Below, piece by piece: positions 51,748-61,600 of a stretch of DNA of 64,000 nucleotides. Below the pieces are notes generated by a model that saw only the letters and a program-made list of their open reading frames with translations, was not told where the DNA came from and did no database searches. Position numbers and translations under genes: made by a program. How positions within the stretch are numbered: position 1 is the stretch's first letter; each line of letters begins with the position of its first letter. The stretch comes from Homoserinimonas aerilata. GTDB taxonomy: Bacteria; Actinomycetota; Actinomycetes; Actinomycetales; Microbacteriaceae. The stretch covers positions 62,001 through 126,000 of the forward strand of contig NZ_VFOM01000001.1 of assembly GCF_006716125.1 (NCBI RefSeq), given 5' to 3'.

Positions 51748-53652
51748 TCAGTCGGCGGGGGAGATCGACGCGATGCTCGACACCGGGAGGGTGCGCTCCA
51801 CGTCGCCGGCCGTGTCGCGGGCGCGTAGGCGGCCCCCCGCGATGCCGGTCGGCTCCAGACGGTAGTCGACGATCGCGCCCCCGGGCATCCGGATGCTCAC
51901 CGTCAGCACCGAACGCGACCGCACGGCCGCCTCCAACTGCTTCACCAGCCACGCCTGGCCGCTCGGCTCGCCCGCGGAGTCGGACTGCTGCGCATCCGCC
52001 CGCAGCCGCGCGATCAGCTCGTGCAGCGCATCCGGGGCATCGGGGCGGGGCGGCCGCGCGAGACGGTGCCTGCGCAGGGCAACGATCTCACCCTGGGCGT
52101 CCTCCGCCGCGACCGGGTAGCGGGCGTCGCTCAGCGACCAGAACACGATGTCGCGCGCGAAGCGGCTGACGAGGCGGTGGTCGTCCACCCGCACCAGGCC
52201 GAGCGCGGCGAGCGACTGGTCGACCGCGACGGTGCGCAGCAGGTGAGCGTCGGATGACCGCAGGTAGCTGTGCGCGCCGGCCTCAGGCGAATCGGGGTCG
52301 GCCTCGCCGCTGAGCTCGCCCGCGCGGATGAGGCCGTAGCGGGTCGCGCCCTCAGTGATCAGATAGTCGAGCGGCTGCGGGATGCCCGTCTTCGAGATCG
52401 CCGACAGGAACTCGCGCATGCTCTCGGCCGTCTCCCCGGCCGTCAGCGCCCTGTTCACGCTCGCCGCCGACACCCGGTAGGTGGCGGCGAGGGCGTGGTT
52501 CTCCACATCGGCGAGCACACGCAGGCGCTCGTCGATGGCCGGCTCGAGCGGGCCCGGCGCGACGACCGACAGGTCGTGCTGCAGGTACACGCTGTCGACC
52601 TCGGCCGGCAGCAGCTCGCGCACCGCCTGCTCGGCGTCATCGCCGCGCCCCTGCAGCAGCAGCGCGCCCGGGCTGCTCGGCGCCTGCCCGGCGGTGATGC
52701 CGAGCAGTTCCGCCTCGTGCACGTAGGCGGCGATGCGTTCGCCCACCCAGTCGACGCCGGCCGGGTACAACCAGTCCAGGTAGGAGCGCAGCCCGTCGCC
52801 CCACACGGAGTGGGAGCGTTCGCCGAGCAGTTGGCGGATGTCGGGCGGCAGCATCCCGAACCAGGCGTCGCCGAGCGCGCGCCACCGGGAGCGCACGGGT
52901 CGCCCCAGCCATCCGCTGCCCCGCTCCGTCGTCATCCAGGTGCCCGACTCACGGCAGGCCAGCCCGCCGCGCTCGGCGAGGTGCAGGTAGACGCCGACCG
53001 TGTCGAGATCGACCGACATGGTGCTCGCCAGCCGTTTCGCATCCGGCAGTGCGACGCCGCCCTTGGCCAGCTCGCGGGCGGGCTGGCGCTCCAACTCGAA
53101 CAGCAGCTCCGTCACGGCGCCCGTCGAGGCGAAGGCGCGCTCCGCGGCGAGACGATCCACGAAGCGCCGCTCGACCTCGGGCACGGGCTCCAGCGCGGCC
53201 GGCGCCGTCGTGCCGGCCAGCTGCTCCAGCCCCGGAAGCCCGAACACGGGCCAGGACCTCAGCTGCTCGCGCACGCCGTCGTAGACGTCGAAGGCGCCGT
53301 CCGACTCTTCTGCGAGCAGCAATGCGGCGGCACGATCGAGCCGGGCACGCAGCGCAGCGGGGTCCGGATGCTCGGAGCCGAGGCCGCGCAGGCGCTCAGC
53401 CACAGCATCCGGAGTCAACGGCTGACCCGAATCGGCCAGCACGGCCAGACACGACAGCATGCCGCGGTCGAGGCGCACGAGGGCCCGCTGGATCGCCGAA
53501 TGGTCGAGCAACACGTCGGCCAGATCGAAGAAGTCGGCCATTCCGGCCAGCGTCGACGGCGTCATCACAAGCTCGCGTGCGGTGATCGCCTCATGCAGCT
53601 GCTCGTCACCGAGCGAACGCAGTCGGGTGGCGAGGGAGAGGGTGCTGCTCAT
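51748..53652 (-). CDS. Helicase-associated (Ssl2/XPB-like) domain protein
   Basis: A 634-residue protein of the actinobacterial family found next to XPB helicase. No Walker motifs are visible. The central part (VYLQHDLSVVAPGPLEPAIDERL) belongs to the family's helicase C-terminal-like domain. The C-terminal 90 residues (VLTVSIRMPGGAIVDYRLEPTGIAGGRLRARDTAG) resemble a WYL-type regulatory fold. Adjacency suggests a role in repair with XPB, but 150 bp and a strong hairpin separate them. Confidence 0.8.
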   Translation of the reverse strand: MSSTLSLATRLRSLGDEQLHEAITARELVMTPSTLAGMADFFDLADVLLDHSAIQRALVRLDRGMLSCLAVLADSGQPLTPDAVAERLRGLGSEHPDPAALRARLDRAAALLLAEESDGAFDVYDGVREQLRSWPVFGLPGLEQLAGTTAPAALEPVPEVERRFVDRLAAERAFASTGAVTELLFELERQPARELAKGGVALPDAKRLASTMSVDLDTVGVYLHLAERGGLACRESGTWMTTERGSGWLGRPVRSRWRALGDAWFGMLPPDIRQLLGERSHSVWGDGLRSYLDWLYPAGVDWVGERIAAYVHEAELLGITAGQAPSSPGALLLQGRGDDAEQAVRELLPAEVDSVYLQHDLSVVAPGPLEPAIDERLRVLADVENHALAATYRVSAASVNRALTAGETAESMREFLSAISKTGIPQPLDYLITEGATRYGLIRAGELSGEADPDSPEAGAHSYLRSSDAHLLRTVAVDQSLAALGLVRVDDHRLVSRFARDIVFWSLSDARYPVAAEDAQGEIVALRRHRLARPPRPDAPDALHELIARLRADAQQSDSAGEPSGQAWLVKQLEAAVRSRSVLTVSIRMPGGAIVDYRLEPTGIAGGRLRARDTAGDVERTLPVSSIASISPAD

Positions 53653-53713
53653 TGTTCCCCGCGATCTGTCTCGGCGTCGATGCCGGTTGCTGACGTGTTC
53701 GGCTGGCTTTCGG

Positions 53714-53974
53714 CTACCGGCGATTCTCTCGCGAACGGCGGATGCCCGTCACGATGAGCAGGGCGACCGTCAGCAGCAGCGCGGCCGGCAGAGCGAACCA
53801 CGGGATCATCACCAGGGTGATCCAGAAGCCGGAGACGCCGTTCTCGAGCGCGCCCATGAAGTAGCCGACCATCGCCCCCGCGAAGCACAGGAGCGCCAGG
53901 ATTACGAGGGCCGCCACCATGAAGGCGAGGACCCGCTGGAGGCGGTTGGCGGGCTCAGGCTCGGAATTGCTCAC
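53714..53974 (-). CDS. Small two-span membrane protein
   Basis: An 86-residue protein with spans near residues 17-40 and 50-75, a short acidic N-terminus and a basic C-terminal tail (RRSRENRR). The start is the GTG at 53974; the longer frame runs to 54037 and would overlap the promoter of the cold-shock gene. Not recognised. It diverges from the cold-shock gene. Confidence 0.68.
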   Translation of the reverse strand: MSNSEPEPANRLQRVLAFMVAALVILALLCFAGAMVGYFMGALENGVSGFWITLVMIPWFALPAALLLTVALLIVTGIRRSRENRR

Positions 53975-54051
53975 GAACACAAGAATACGGGGTCGGAGAA
54001 GCCCGTTAGGCTTAGGGGTCACAGCGGCAGACAGCAACGGAAGGTAGTGCC

Positions 54052-54432
54052 ATGCCCACCGGCAAGGTTAAGTTTTACGATGACGAGAAGGGCTTCGGCT
54101 TCATCAGTTCTGATGACGGCCAGGAGGTCTTCCTGCACGCCTCAGCGCTGCCAGCCGGAACCGTCGTTCGCGCGGGGATGAAGCTCGAGTTCGGCATCGC
54201 CGACGGCAAGCGCGGAGCCCAGGCACTGTCGGTGCGGGTGCTCGACGCCCCGCCGAGCATGGTCAAGATGGCCCGCAAGCCGGCCGACGACATGGCCATC
54301 ATCATCGAGGACCTGGTCAAGCTCCTCGACGGTATCGGCAGCAACCTCAAGCGGGGCCGCTACCCCGAGTCCAGCCACAGTCGCAAGATCGCGGCCATGC
54401 TGCGCAAGGTCGCGGAGGAGCTGGATGCCTGA
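54052..54432 (+). CDS. Cold-shock domain protein with C-terminal extension
   Basis: A 126-residue protein. Residues 1-66 form a cold-shock domain with RNA-binding motifs GKVKFYDDEKGFGFI and VFLHASAL. The rest (about 70-126, KMARKPADDMAIIIEDLVKLLDGIGSNLKRGRYP) is a helical extension found in the actinobacterial CspB-like form. It acts as an RNA chaperone. Its stop overlaps the DUF3027 start by 8 nt. Confidence 0.9.
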   Translation: MPTGKVKFYDDEKGFGFISSDDGQEVFLHASALPAGTVVRAGMKLEFGIADGKRGAQALSVRVLDAPPSMVKMARKPADDMAIIIEDLVKLLDGIGSNLKRGRYPESSHSRKIAAMLRKVAEELDA

Positions 54433-55036
54433 CGTGACGCCCTCCGAGGGGGCGGCAGCCATGCCGGCCGACTTCGAGCTGGCCCGCACCGCGCTGCTCG
54501 AGATCACCTCAGCGGACACCATCGGTGAACCCGCCGGCTCCGTCGATGAGGGCCAGGGCACCGTCACGATGTACTTCGAGTCGAAGAAGGCCGGATACCC
54601 GGGCTGGCGCTGGACGGTCAGCATGGCCCGCGTCGAAGGCTCAGAGCCGACGGTGCTCGAGACCGAGCTGACGCCCGGCGATGACGCGCTCCTCTCTCCG
54701 GACTGGATTCCGTGGGCCGATCGGCTCGCCGACTACCAGGCTGCGCAGGAGGCCGAGAAGGCTGCCGCCGCTGAAGCGGGCGAAGCGGATGACGACTCGG
54801 ATGACACCGACGACGGCGACGACTCGGATGATGACGACGACTTCGATGACGAAGACGACGATGATGACGATGACGATGACGATGACGACGACGATGATGA
54901 CGACGACGTCCCGCTGTTGCACGGCGGCGACCTCGACGGCGTCGACATCGACTCGATCGACGAGCACGATGATGATTCGGACGACTCCGACGACGACTCG
55001 GATGACGAGTCAGACGACGACTCCGAAGAAGAGTAG
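54425..55036 (+). CDS. DUF3027 protein with a long polyaspartate tail
   Basis: A 203-residue protein of the actinobacterial DUF3027 family. The folded part is about residues 15-105 (YPGWRWTVSMARV, LLSPDWIPWADRLADYQ). From residue about 115 on it is almost only Asp, Ser and Glu, with a run of over 20 acidic residues near residues 132-158, encoded by GAT/GAC codons near 54830-54906. The tail is likely disordered and could bind metal or mimic nucleic acid. It is coupled to the cold-shock gene. Confidence 0.85.
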   Translation: MPDVTPSEGAAAMPADFELARTALLEITSADTIGEPAGSVDEGQGTVTMYFESKKAGYPGWRWTVSMARVEGSEPTVLETELTPGDDALLSPDWIPWADRLADYQAAQEAEKAAAAEAGEADDDSDDTDDGDDSDDDDDFDDEDDDDDDDDDDDDDDDDDDVPLLHGGDLDGVDIDSIDEHDDDSDDSDDDSDDESDDDSEEE

Positions 55037-55075
55037 CCTCCCGCTCCGGGCCGCGGCCCGGGGCGTTCGTCGAGG

Positions 55076-56197
<1,122 letters not shown>

Positions 56198-56256
56198 CTA
56201 TAGTCGCGCCGGCCTCGGTTACGGCGGCGGATGGGGATGCTGACACCCCTGACAGG

Positions 56257-56270
56257 TTAGGCTTGCCTGA
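56257..56270. promoter_or_regulatory. DtxR-like box upstream of dtxR
   Basis: TTAGGCTTGCCTGA, the DtxR core with one mismatch, 28 bp before the dtxR TTG start. It suggests autoregulation. It is 68 bp from the divergent serC start. Confidence 0.75.
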
Positions 56271-56298
56271 CAGGCTTGCGGCACCGGGAGGGGCGACT

Positions 56299-56994
56299 TT
56301 GGCTGATCTGATCGACACCACTGAGATGTACCTGCGCACCATCTACGAACTCGAAGAAGAGAACATCATCCCCCTGCGGGCGCGCATCAGCGAGCGCCTC
56401 GGCCACTCCGGCCCCACCGTCTCGCAGACGGTCGGCCGGATGGAGCGCGATGGTCTCGTCGTCGTTGAAGGCGACAGGCATCTGGTGCTCACCAAGGAGG
56501 GTCGCGCGAAGGCAGTCTCCGTCATGCGCAAGCACCGTCTCGCCGAGCGGCTGCTCGCCGACGTCATCGGGCTCGACTGGGCGCTCGTGCACGACGAGGC
56601 ATGTCGCTGGGAGCATGTGATGAGCGAGCAGGTGGAGCGTCGCATCCTCACGCTCCTCGATCACCCGACGCATTCCCCGTACGGCAACCCGATCCCGGGG
56701 CTCGACGAGTTGGGCGAGACGCCCACCGCCAGCTTCGGCAGCGGCGTCGTCAACATCGTCAACTACACGCTGGGCGCCGTCGGCGGAATCAACGGTGTCA
56801 TCCGTCGCCTCGGCGAGCCTGTGCAGTACGAGATGGAGCTGCTCGAGCAGCTGCGCTCCGCCGGCGTCGTGCCGGGCGCGAAGGCGACCTTCACAGCATC
56901 CGGCTCCTATGTTCTCGTCGAGGTCGACGGCAACGAAGAGGGGCTCGAGCTGCCCAATGAGGTCGCACAGCACGTCTACGTCGGCATCAAGTAG
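56299..56994 (+). CDS. dtxR: Iron-dependent repressor DtxR/IdeR
   Basis: A 231-residue metal-dependent repressor. The winged helix (residues 25-60) has ISERLGHSGPTVSQTVGRMERDGLV. Metal ligands fall exactly at the DtxR positions: Met10, Cys102, Glu105 and His106 (ACRWEHVM). An SH3-like C-terminal domain starts near 150 (FTASGSYVLVEVDG near its end). The start is the TTG at 56299, preceded by GGGAGGGG. The length matches the full three-domain iron-type DtxR, and DtxR-like boxes occur at five other places in the window. Confidence 0.94.
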   Translation: MADLIDTTEMYLRTIYELEEENIIPLRARISERLGHSGPTVSQTVGRMERDGLVVVEGDRHLVLTKEGRAKAVSVMRKHRLAERLLADVIGLDWALVHDEACRWEHVMSEQVERRILTLLDHPTHSPYGNPIPGLDELGETPTASFGSGVVNIVNYTLGAVGGINGVIRRLGEPVQYEMELLEQLRSAGVVPGAKATFTASGSYVLVEVDGNEEGLELPNEVAQHVYVGIK

Positions 56995-57364
56995 CCTCGA
57001 CGTTCTATGAACTCTTGGTTACGGCTGCGCGAAACGGTGCCGTATGACTGCGGCACCCGGGCGCGGATGCGTTAATCTGGAGTCCTTGCAATTCTGAGAG
57101 TAAGTCGGGAGAGCGTATGAACAGGGGTGAGACCATCCGAACCGCGGATGCGACTCGCCCTGTCCGCCCCCGGGGTGCGCACGCACTCCGGTACGGACTC
57201 ATACGCCCCAGCGGCCGGCGCGGAGCAGTGTTCTGCGCGCCCCAGACCCCAGGCATCGCCATCATGGCGGTGCCTTTTGTCGTTAAAGGCCGCTCCCACT
57301 CCGCAGAATCGCAGGGCAGTCGGGCCCCTGGAAGCCGTCCAGGGCGAGATCGATAAGGACAGCA
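56995..57364 (+). promoter_or_regulatory. 370-bp leader of the HNH gene with an internal terminator
   Basis: No convincing gene. A 79-codon frame (57117-57356) has a good ribosome site (GGGAG) but its codons are far less GC-rich at third positions than real genes here. GGCATCGCC (57252-57260), ATCAT and GGCGGTGCC (57266-57274) followed by TTTT form a 9-bp intrinsic terminator 87 bp before the HNH start. This could be an attenuator or the end of a small RNA starting near 57090. No known riboswitch was matched. Confidence 0.5.
57252..57278 (+). terminator. Intrinsic terminator inside the HNH leader
   Basis: A 9-bp stem with one G-U pair, 5-nt loop and TTTTGT tail, the clearest terminator in the right half of the window. 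It is 258 bp past the dtxR stop, too far to be that gene's normal terminator. Confidence 0.7.
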
Positions 57365-57865
57365 ATGCGCACCCTTGTACTGAACGCAGGCTACGAGCCG
57401 CTCGCCATCGTCAGCTTCAAACGGGCACTCGTGCTCGTGATGAATCAGAAGGCGACCGTCGTGGCCCACGACGCGGAGCATCCGGTCTGGGCCCATTCGG
57501 CGTCGTTCGATCGGCCGTCCGTGATCCTGCTGACGCGCTATGTGCGCATCCCGAGCAGCCGGATGATCCCCGTCAGCAGGAGGGGAGTGCTGCGCCGCGA
57601 CCAGCAGCGGTGCGCCTACTGCGGGCAGGGTGCCACCACCATCGACCACGTGCTGCCGCGCTCGCGGGGAGGCAAGGACACCTGGGAGAACCTGGTCGCC
57701 TGCTGCCTGCGCTGCAACAACAAGAAGAGCGACCACACCCCGCGCGAGATGGGGTGGAAGCTGCGCATCCGCCCGCAGCCGCCACACGGAACATCGTGGA
57801 TGGTGCGCGGGGTGGAGAGCGCGCTGCCGCAGTGGGAAGAATTCTTGACGCCGGTCGCGGCGTAG
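57365..57865 (+). CDS. HNH endonuclease family protein
   Basis: A 166-residue protein. The N-terminal 65 residues (MRTLVLNAGYEPLAIVSFKRALVL at the start) are the conserved pre-domain of chromosomal HNH proteins of Actinobacteria. The HNH core has Zn cysteines CAYCGQG near residue 80, the catalytic TIDHVLPRSRGG near 93, and NLVACCLRCNNKKSDHTP near 108. It cuts or nicks DNA; the target is unknown. The upstream leader is long and carries a terminator. Confidence 0.87.
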   Translation: MRTLVLNAGYEPLAIVSFKRALVLVMNQKATVVAHDAEHPVWAHSASFDRPSVILLTRYVRIPSSRMIPVSRRGVLRRDQQRCAYCGQGATTIDHVLPRSRGGKDTWENLVACCLRCNNKKSDHTPREMGWKLRIRPQPPHGTSWMVRGVESALPQWEEFLTPVAA

Positions 57866-57962
57866 GCTGCGCTGCCGGGCACGTATGCTCGCTGCCGGGA
57901 TCAGAGATCTGAGAATGGCAGGGGTCGCGAAGTCCGCGACGAGAACAGACGGAGGGCACGAC

Positions 57963-58565
57963 ATGGCGAAACCGAACAAGCTGGAGATAGCGGCGAAGAA
58001 GGCCGTGCAGGACGCGAAGAAGGCCATAGAGAAGGCCATCAGGGCGGCCAGAAAGCTCGACAAGAGCGCGCGCAAGGATGCGGATGCCCTGGTCGGCAAA
58101 CTGGAGAAGGGCCTCGACAAGGTCGAAACGGGGGCGAAGCCGAAGGGTTCGAACAAGGGCAAGGCTGCGGACAAGGCGAAGCCGGCTGCGGTGAAGGCTG
58201 CCGGCACAGAGGTCGCCGCCGTAGAGAAGCCGGTGGCGAAGAAGGCTGCCGCGCCGAAGAAGCCTGCTGCCGCGAAGCCTGCTGCCGCGAAGCCTGCTGC
58301 CGCGAAGGCTGCTGCACCCAAGACATCCGCACCCAAGAAGACGGCCGCTGCGAAGACCCCTGCGGTGAAGGCCGCAACACCGAAGGCGCCTGCGGCCAAG
58401 ACCCCCACGACCAAGACGCCTGCGACCAAGGCCTCTGCGGCCACGGCGAGCACCGCATCCGGCCCCACCCTTGTGGAGCTGCGCGCGCAGGCGAAGGCTG
58501 CCGGCCTCAGCGGCTATTCGCGCCTCACGAAGGCCGAACTGGTGGAGAGGCTGGCGCAGAAGTAG
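57963..58565 (+). CDS. Lysine/alanine-rich histone H1-like DNA-binding protein
   Basis: A 200-residue basic protein. The N-terminal 55 residues form a charged helix (KNKLEIAAKKAVQDAKKAIEKA-like pattern). Residues about 65-165 are low-complexity repeats of Lys-Pro-Ala-Ala, like histone H1 tails. The C-terminal 33 residues (LVELRAQAKAAGLSGYSRLTKAELVERL) match the small SAP/Rho-N-terminal-type nucleic-acid-binding fold. GGAGGG precedes the ATG at 57963. It likely binds and compacts DNA. Confidence 0.8.
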   Translation: MAKPNKLEIAAKKAVQDAKKAIEKAIRAARKLDKSARKDADALVGKLEKGLDKVETGAKPKGSNKGKAADKAKPAAVKAAGTEVAAVEKPVAKKAAAPKKPAAAKPAAAKPAAAKAAAPKTSAPKKTAAAKTPAVKAATPKAPAAKTPTTKTPATKASAATASTASGPTLVELRAQAKAAGLSGYSRLTKAELVERLAQK

Positions 58566-58670
58566 CGCGGGGCGCGTTTACCGGAGCTTTACCTTGTGGG
58601 GTTACGGTGACGCATCCTCTTCGCCGGGCACACATCCGCTCGGCTGCCTGTCTCGAATCGGAGCAACACT

Positions 58671-61600
58671 GTGAGCGAAGCCTCAGCTGGGATCATGCTG
58701 GGGGGCGAGCGGGCGCCGGCTGAGCGCACGCTGCTCGATGTGCTGCGCGAGACGACGCGGCTGCACCCGGAGGCGTCCGCCATCGAGGACGCGGCGGGAG
58801 CGCTCAGCTATCGCGAGTTGATGGCGCGCGTCATCAAGGCGGCGTCGAGGCTGCAGCTTGCGGGTGTGGGGCGCGGTGACCGGGTCGGCGTGCGGATGCC
58901 GTCGGGCACCCGTGAACTGTATGTGTCGATCCTGGCGGTGTTGGCTGCGGGGGCCGCCTACGTTCCTGTGGATGCCGACGACCCGGAGGAGCGCGCCGAG
59001 CTTGTCTTCTCGGAGGCCGACGTGGTCGGCGTGATCACGGGCGCGGGCGAATACCGCTCGGTGCGGCCGGATCCCGTCGGTGAAACGGATGCTGCCGGCG
59101 AAGTCGGTGCCGCAGAGGAGCCTGCTGTCGCAGTGCTCGGGCCGTCGCCGCTCTTCGATCTGGTGCCGCCGCATCCGAGTACCGCGAGCGTGGCCGTTGT
59201 GGCGCCGCCGCAGCTCGAGGACGACGCGTGGATCATCTTCACCTCGGGGTCGACGGGAACGCCGAAGGGCGTCGCGGTGACGCACCGCTCGGCGGCCGCA
59301 TTCGTGGATGCTGAGGCGCGCCTCTTTCTGCAGGACGAGCCGATCGGCCCCGGCGACCGCGTGCTGGCCGGGCTCTCGGTCGCGTTCGACGCCTCCTGCG
59401 AGGAGATGTGGCTGGCCTGGCGGGGCGGCGCGTGCCTCGTTCCGGCACCGCGTTCGCTCGTGCGCAGCGGCATGGACCTGGGACCGTGGCTGACGGCGCG
59501 CGGCATCACGGTCGTGTCGACGGTTCCGACGCTGGCGTCGCTGTGGCCGGCCGAGTCGCTCGACAATGTGCGCCTGCTGATCTTCGGCGGGGAGGCGTGC
59601 CCACCGGAGCTTGCCGCGCGGCTTGCCGTCGACGGCCGCGAGGTGTGGAACACGTACGGTCCGACCGAGGCGACGGTCGTGGCATCCGCTGCTCTGCTTG
59701 ACGGCAGCGACCCCGTGCGCATCGGTCTTCCGCTCGACGGCTGGGATCTGGCCGTCGTGGGGGAGGACGGCAAACCTGTGGAGGAGGGCGGCGTCGGCGA
59801 GCTCGTCATCGGCGGGGTCGGTCTGGCCCGCTACCTCGACCCCGTGAAGGATGCCGAGAAATACGCCGCGCATGAGGGCCTCGGCTGGGCGCGCGCCTAC
59901 CGTTCGGGCGACCTGGTGCGCTTCGAGTCGGCCGGTCTGGTGTTCCAGGGCCGCGCCGACGACCAGGTGAAGGTCGGCGGTCGCCGCATCGAGCTGGGCG
60001 AGATCGAGGCCGCGCTGCAGCAGCTTGCCGGGGTCTCGGGTGTCGCCGTGGCCGTGAAGACGACGGATGCGGGCAACCAGCTTCTGGTCGGCTATCTCGA
60101 GGTCGCCGACCCCGCCGCTTTCGACCGGGCCGCTGCGGTGGCCCGGCTGCGCGAGGAGCTTCCCGCCGCGCTCGTGCCGCTGCTGGCGCTCCTGACGGAG
60201 CTGCCCGTGCGCACCTCCGGCAAGGTCGACCGGGCCGCGCTGCCATGGCCGCTCGCCGATCTCGACACGAGCCCGTCGACGCTGAGTGAGCCGCAGCAGC
60301 GCCTCGCCGAGAGCTGGCAGGCGGTGCTCGGATTCCCCGTCACGGATGCCGCCGCGAACTTCTTCGACCTGGGCGGCGGCTCGCTCGCCGCGGCCCAACT
60401 GGTCAGCCTCATCCGGCAGAACAACCCCGACTTCTCGGTCGCCGACATCTACGCGCATCCGAGGCTGCGGTCGATGGCGGATGCGCTCGCCGCGGCCGAT
60501 GAGGACGCCCCGGTGGCCGCCGAGCGGCGTCACACGGTGCTGCCGACCCCGCTGCGGATGCGCGTGCTGCAGACGGTTCTGGTGGTTCCGCTGTTCATCC
60601 TGAACGGTGTGCGCTGGCTGCTGTATCTGCTCACGGCGGGCACCGTGCTGTCGTGGCTGGGCGGTTTCGACTTTCTGCCGACGGCGCCCGTGAGTGTTCT
60701 CATCGTGGGGCTGCTCGTCTTCGCGACCCCGTTCGGGCGGATGGCGATCGCCGTCGTGTGCGCCCGCCTGCTGCTCTCCGGGGTGCAGGCCGGCGACCAC
60801 CCCCGCGGCGGCAGCGTGCACCTGAGACTGTGGCTGGCAGAGCAGGCGGCGCGCCTCGTGGGCGCCGTCGGCATCGCGGGCGCACCCTGGATCAGCTACT
60901 ACGCGAGGGCGCTCGGCGCCCGCATCGGCGAGGGCGTCAACCTGCACACCCTGCCCCCGGTGACGGGCATGCTGACCATCGGCGCCGGAGCATCCGTCGA
61001 GCCGGAGGTCGACCTGGCCGGATACTGGATCGACGGCGACGTGGTGCGCATCGGGGCGATCCGCATCGGCGCGGGCAGCACGGTCGGGGCGCGCAGCACG
61101 CTGCTGCCGGGCACCCGCATCGGCAAGCATGCCGAGATCGCGCCGGGCTCCGCCGTGTTCGGGCGGGTGCCGGCCGGGCAGCTGTGGGCCGGTTCGCCGG
61201 CGAAGCGTGTGGGCACCAGCCGGGCCTGGTGGTCGGGCGACCGCCCGCCGCAGGCGACCCGCTGGGTGGCCGCCTTCGGGCTGTCGTCGCTCGTCGTCTC
61301 GCTGCTGCCGGTGGTGTCGCTGGCTGCCGGATTCCTGCTGGTTGTGGCGGGCATCCGGGGCTCCGAATCGCTGGGCGAGGCGGGTCTGCGGGCCGCGGCC
61401 TGGCTTGTGCCCGCCGTGGCGATCGCCGGCGTCGTCTTCGCCGGGCTCGTCGTGCTGCTGGTGCGCCTGTTCAGCCTGGGCCTGACGGAGGGAACCTTCG
61501 CGGTGCGCAGCCGCATCGGCTGGCAGGCGTGGAGCATCGAGCGGGTGCTCGACCTGTCCCGCACCTTCCTGTTCCCCCTCTACTCGAGCATGTTCACGCC

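Noticed and set aside
56257..56270. Box before dtxR as control of serC
   Set aside because: It is closer to dtxR and serine synthesis is not an iron target; autoregulation of dtxR is the simpler reading.
57117..57356. 79-codon frame before the HNH gene as a real protein
   Set aside because: Despite a good ribosome site, third-position GC is much lower than in true genes here, the product has no recognisable fold and it contains a terminator. Kept only as a possible leader peptide.
57005..58468. 487-codon open frame on the minus strand across the HNH and histone-like genes
   Set aside because: Low-complexity translation produced by the Lys/Ala repeats on the other strand; no start site or known domain, while the HNH motifs on the plus strand are complete.
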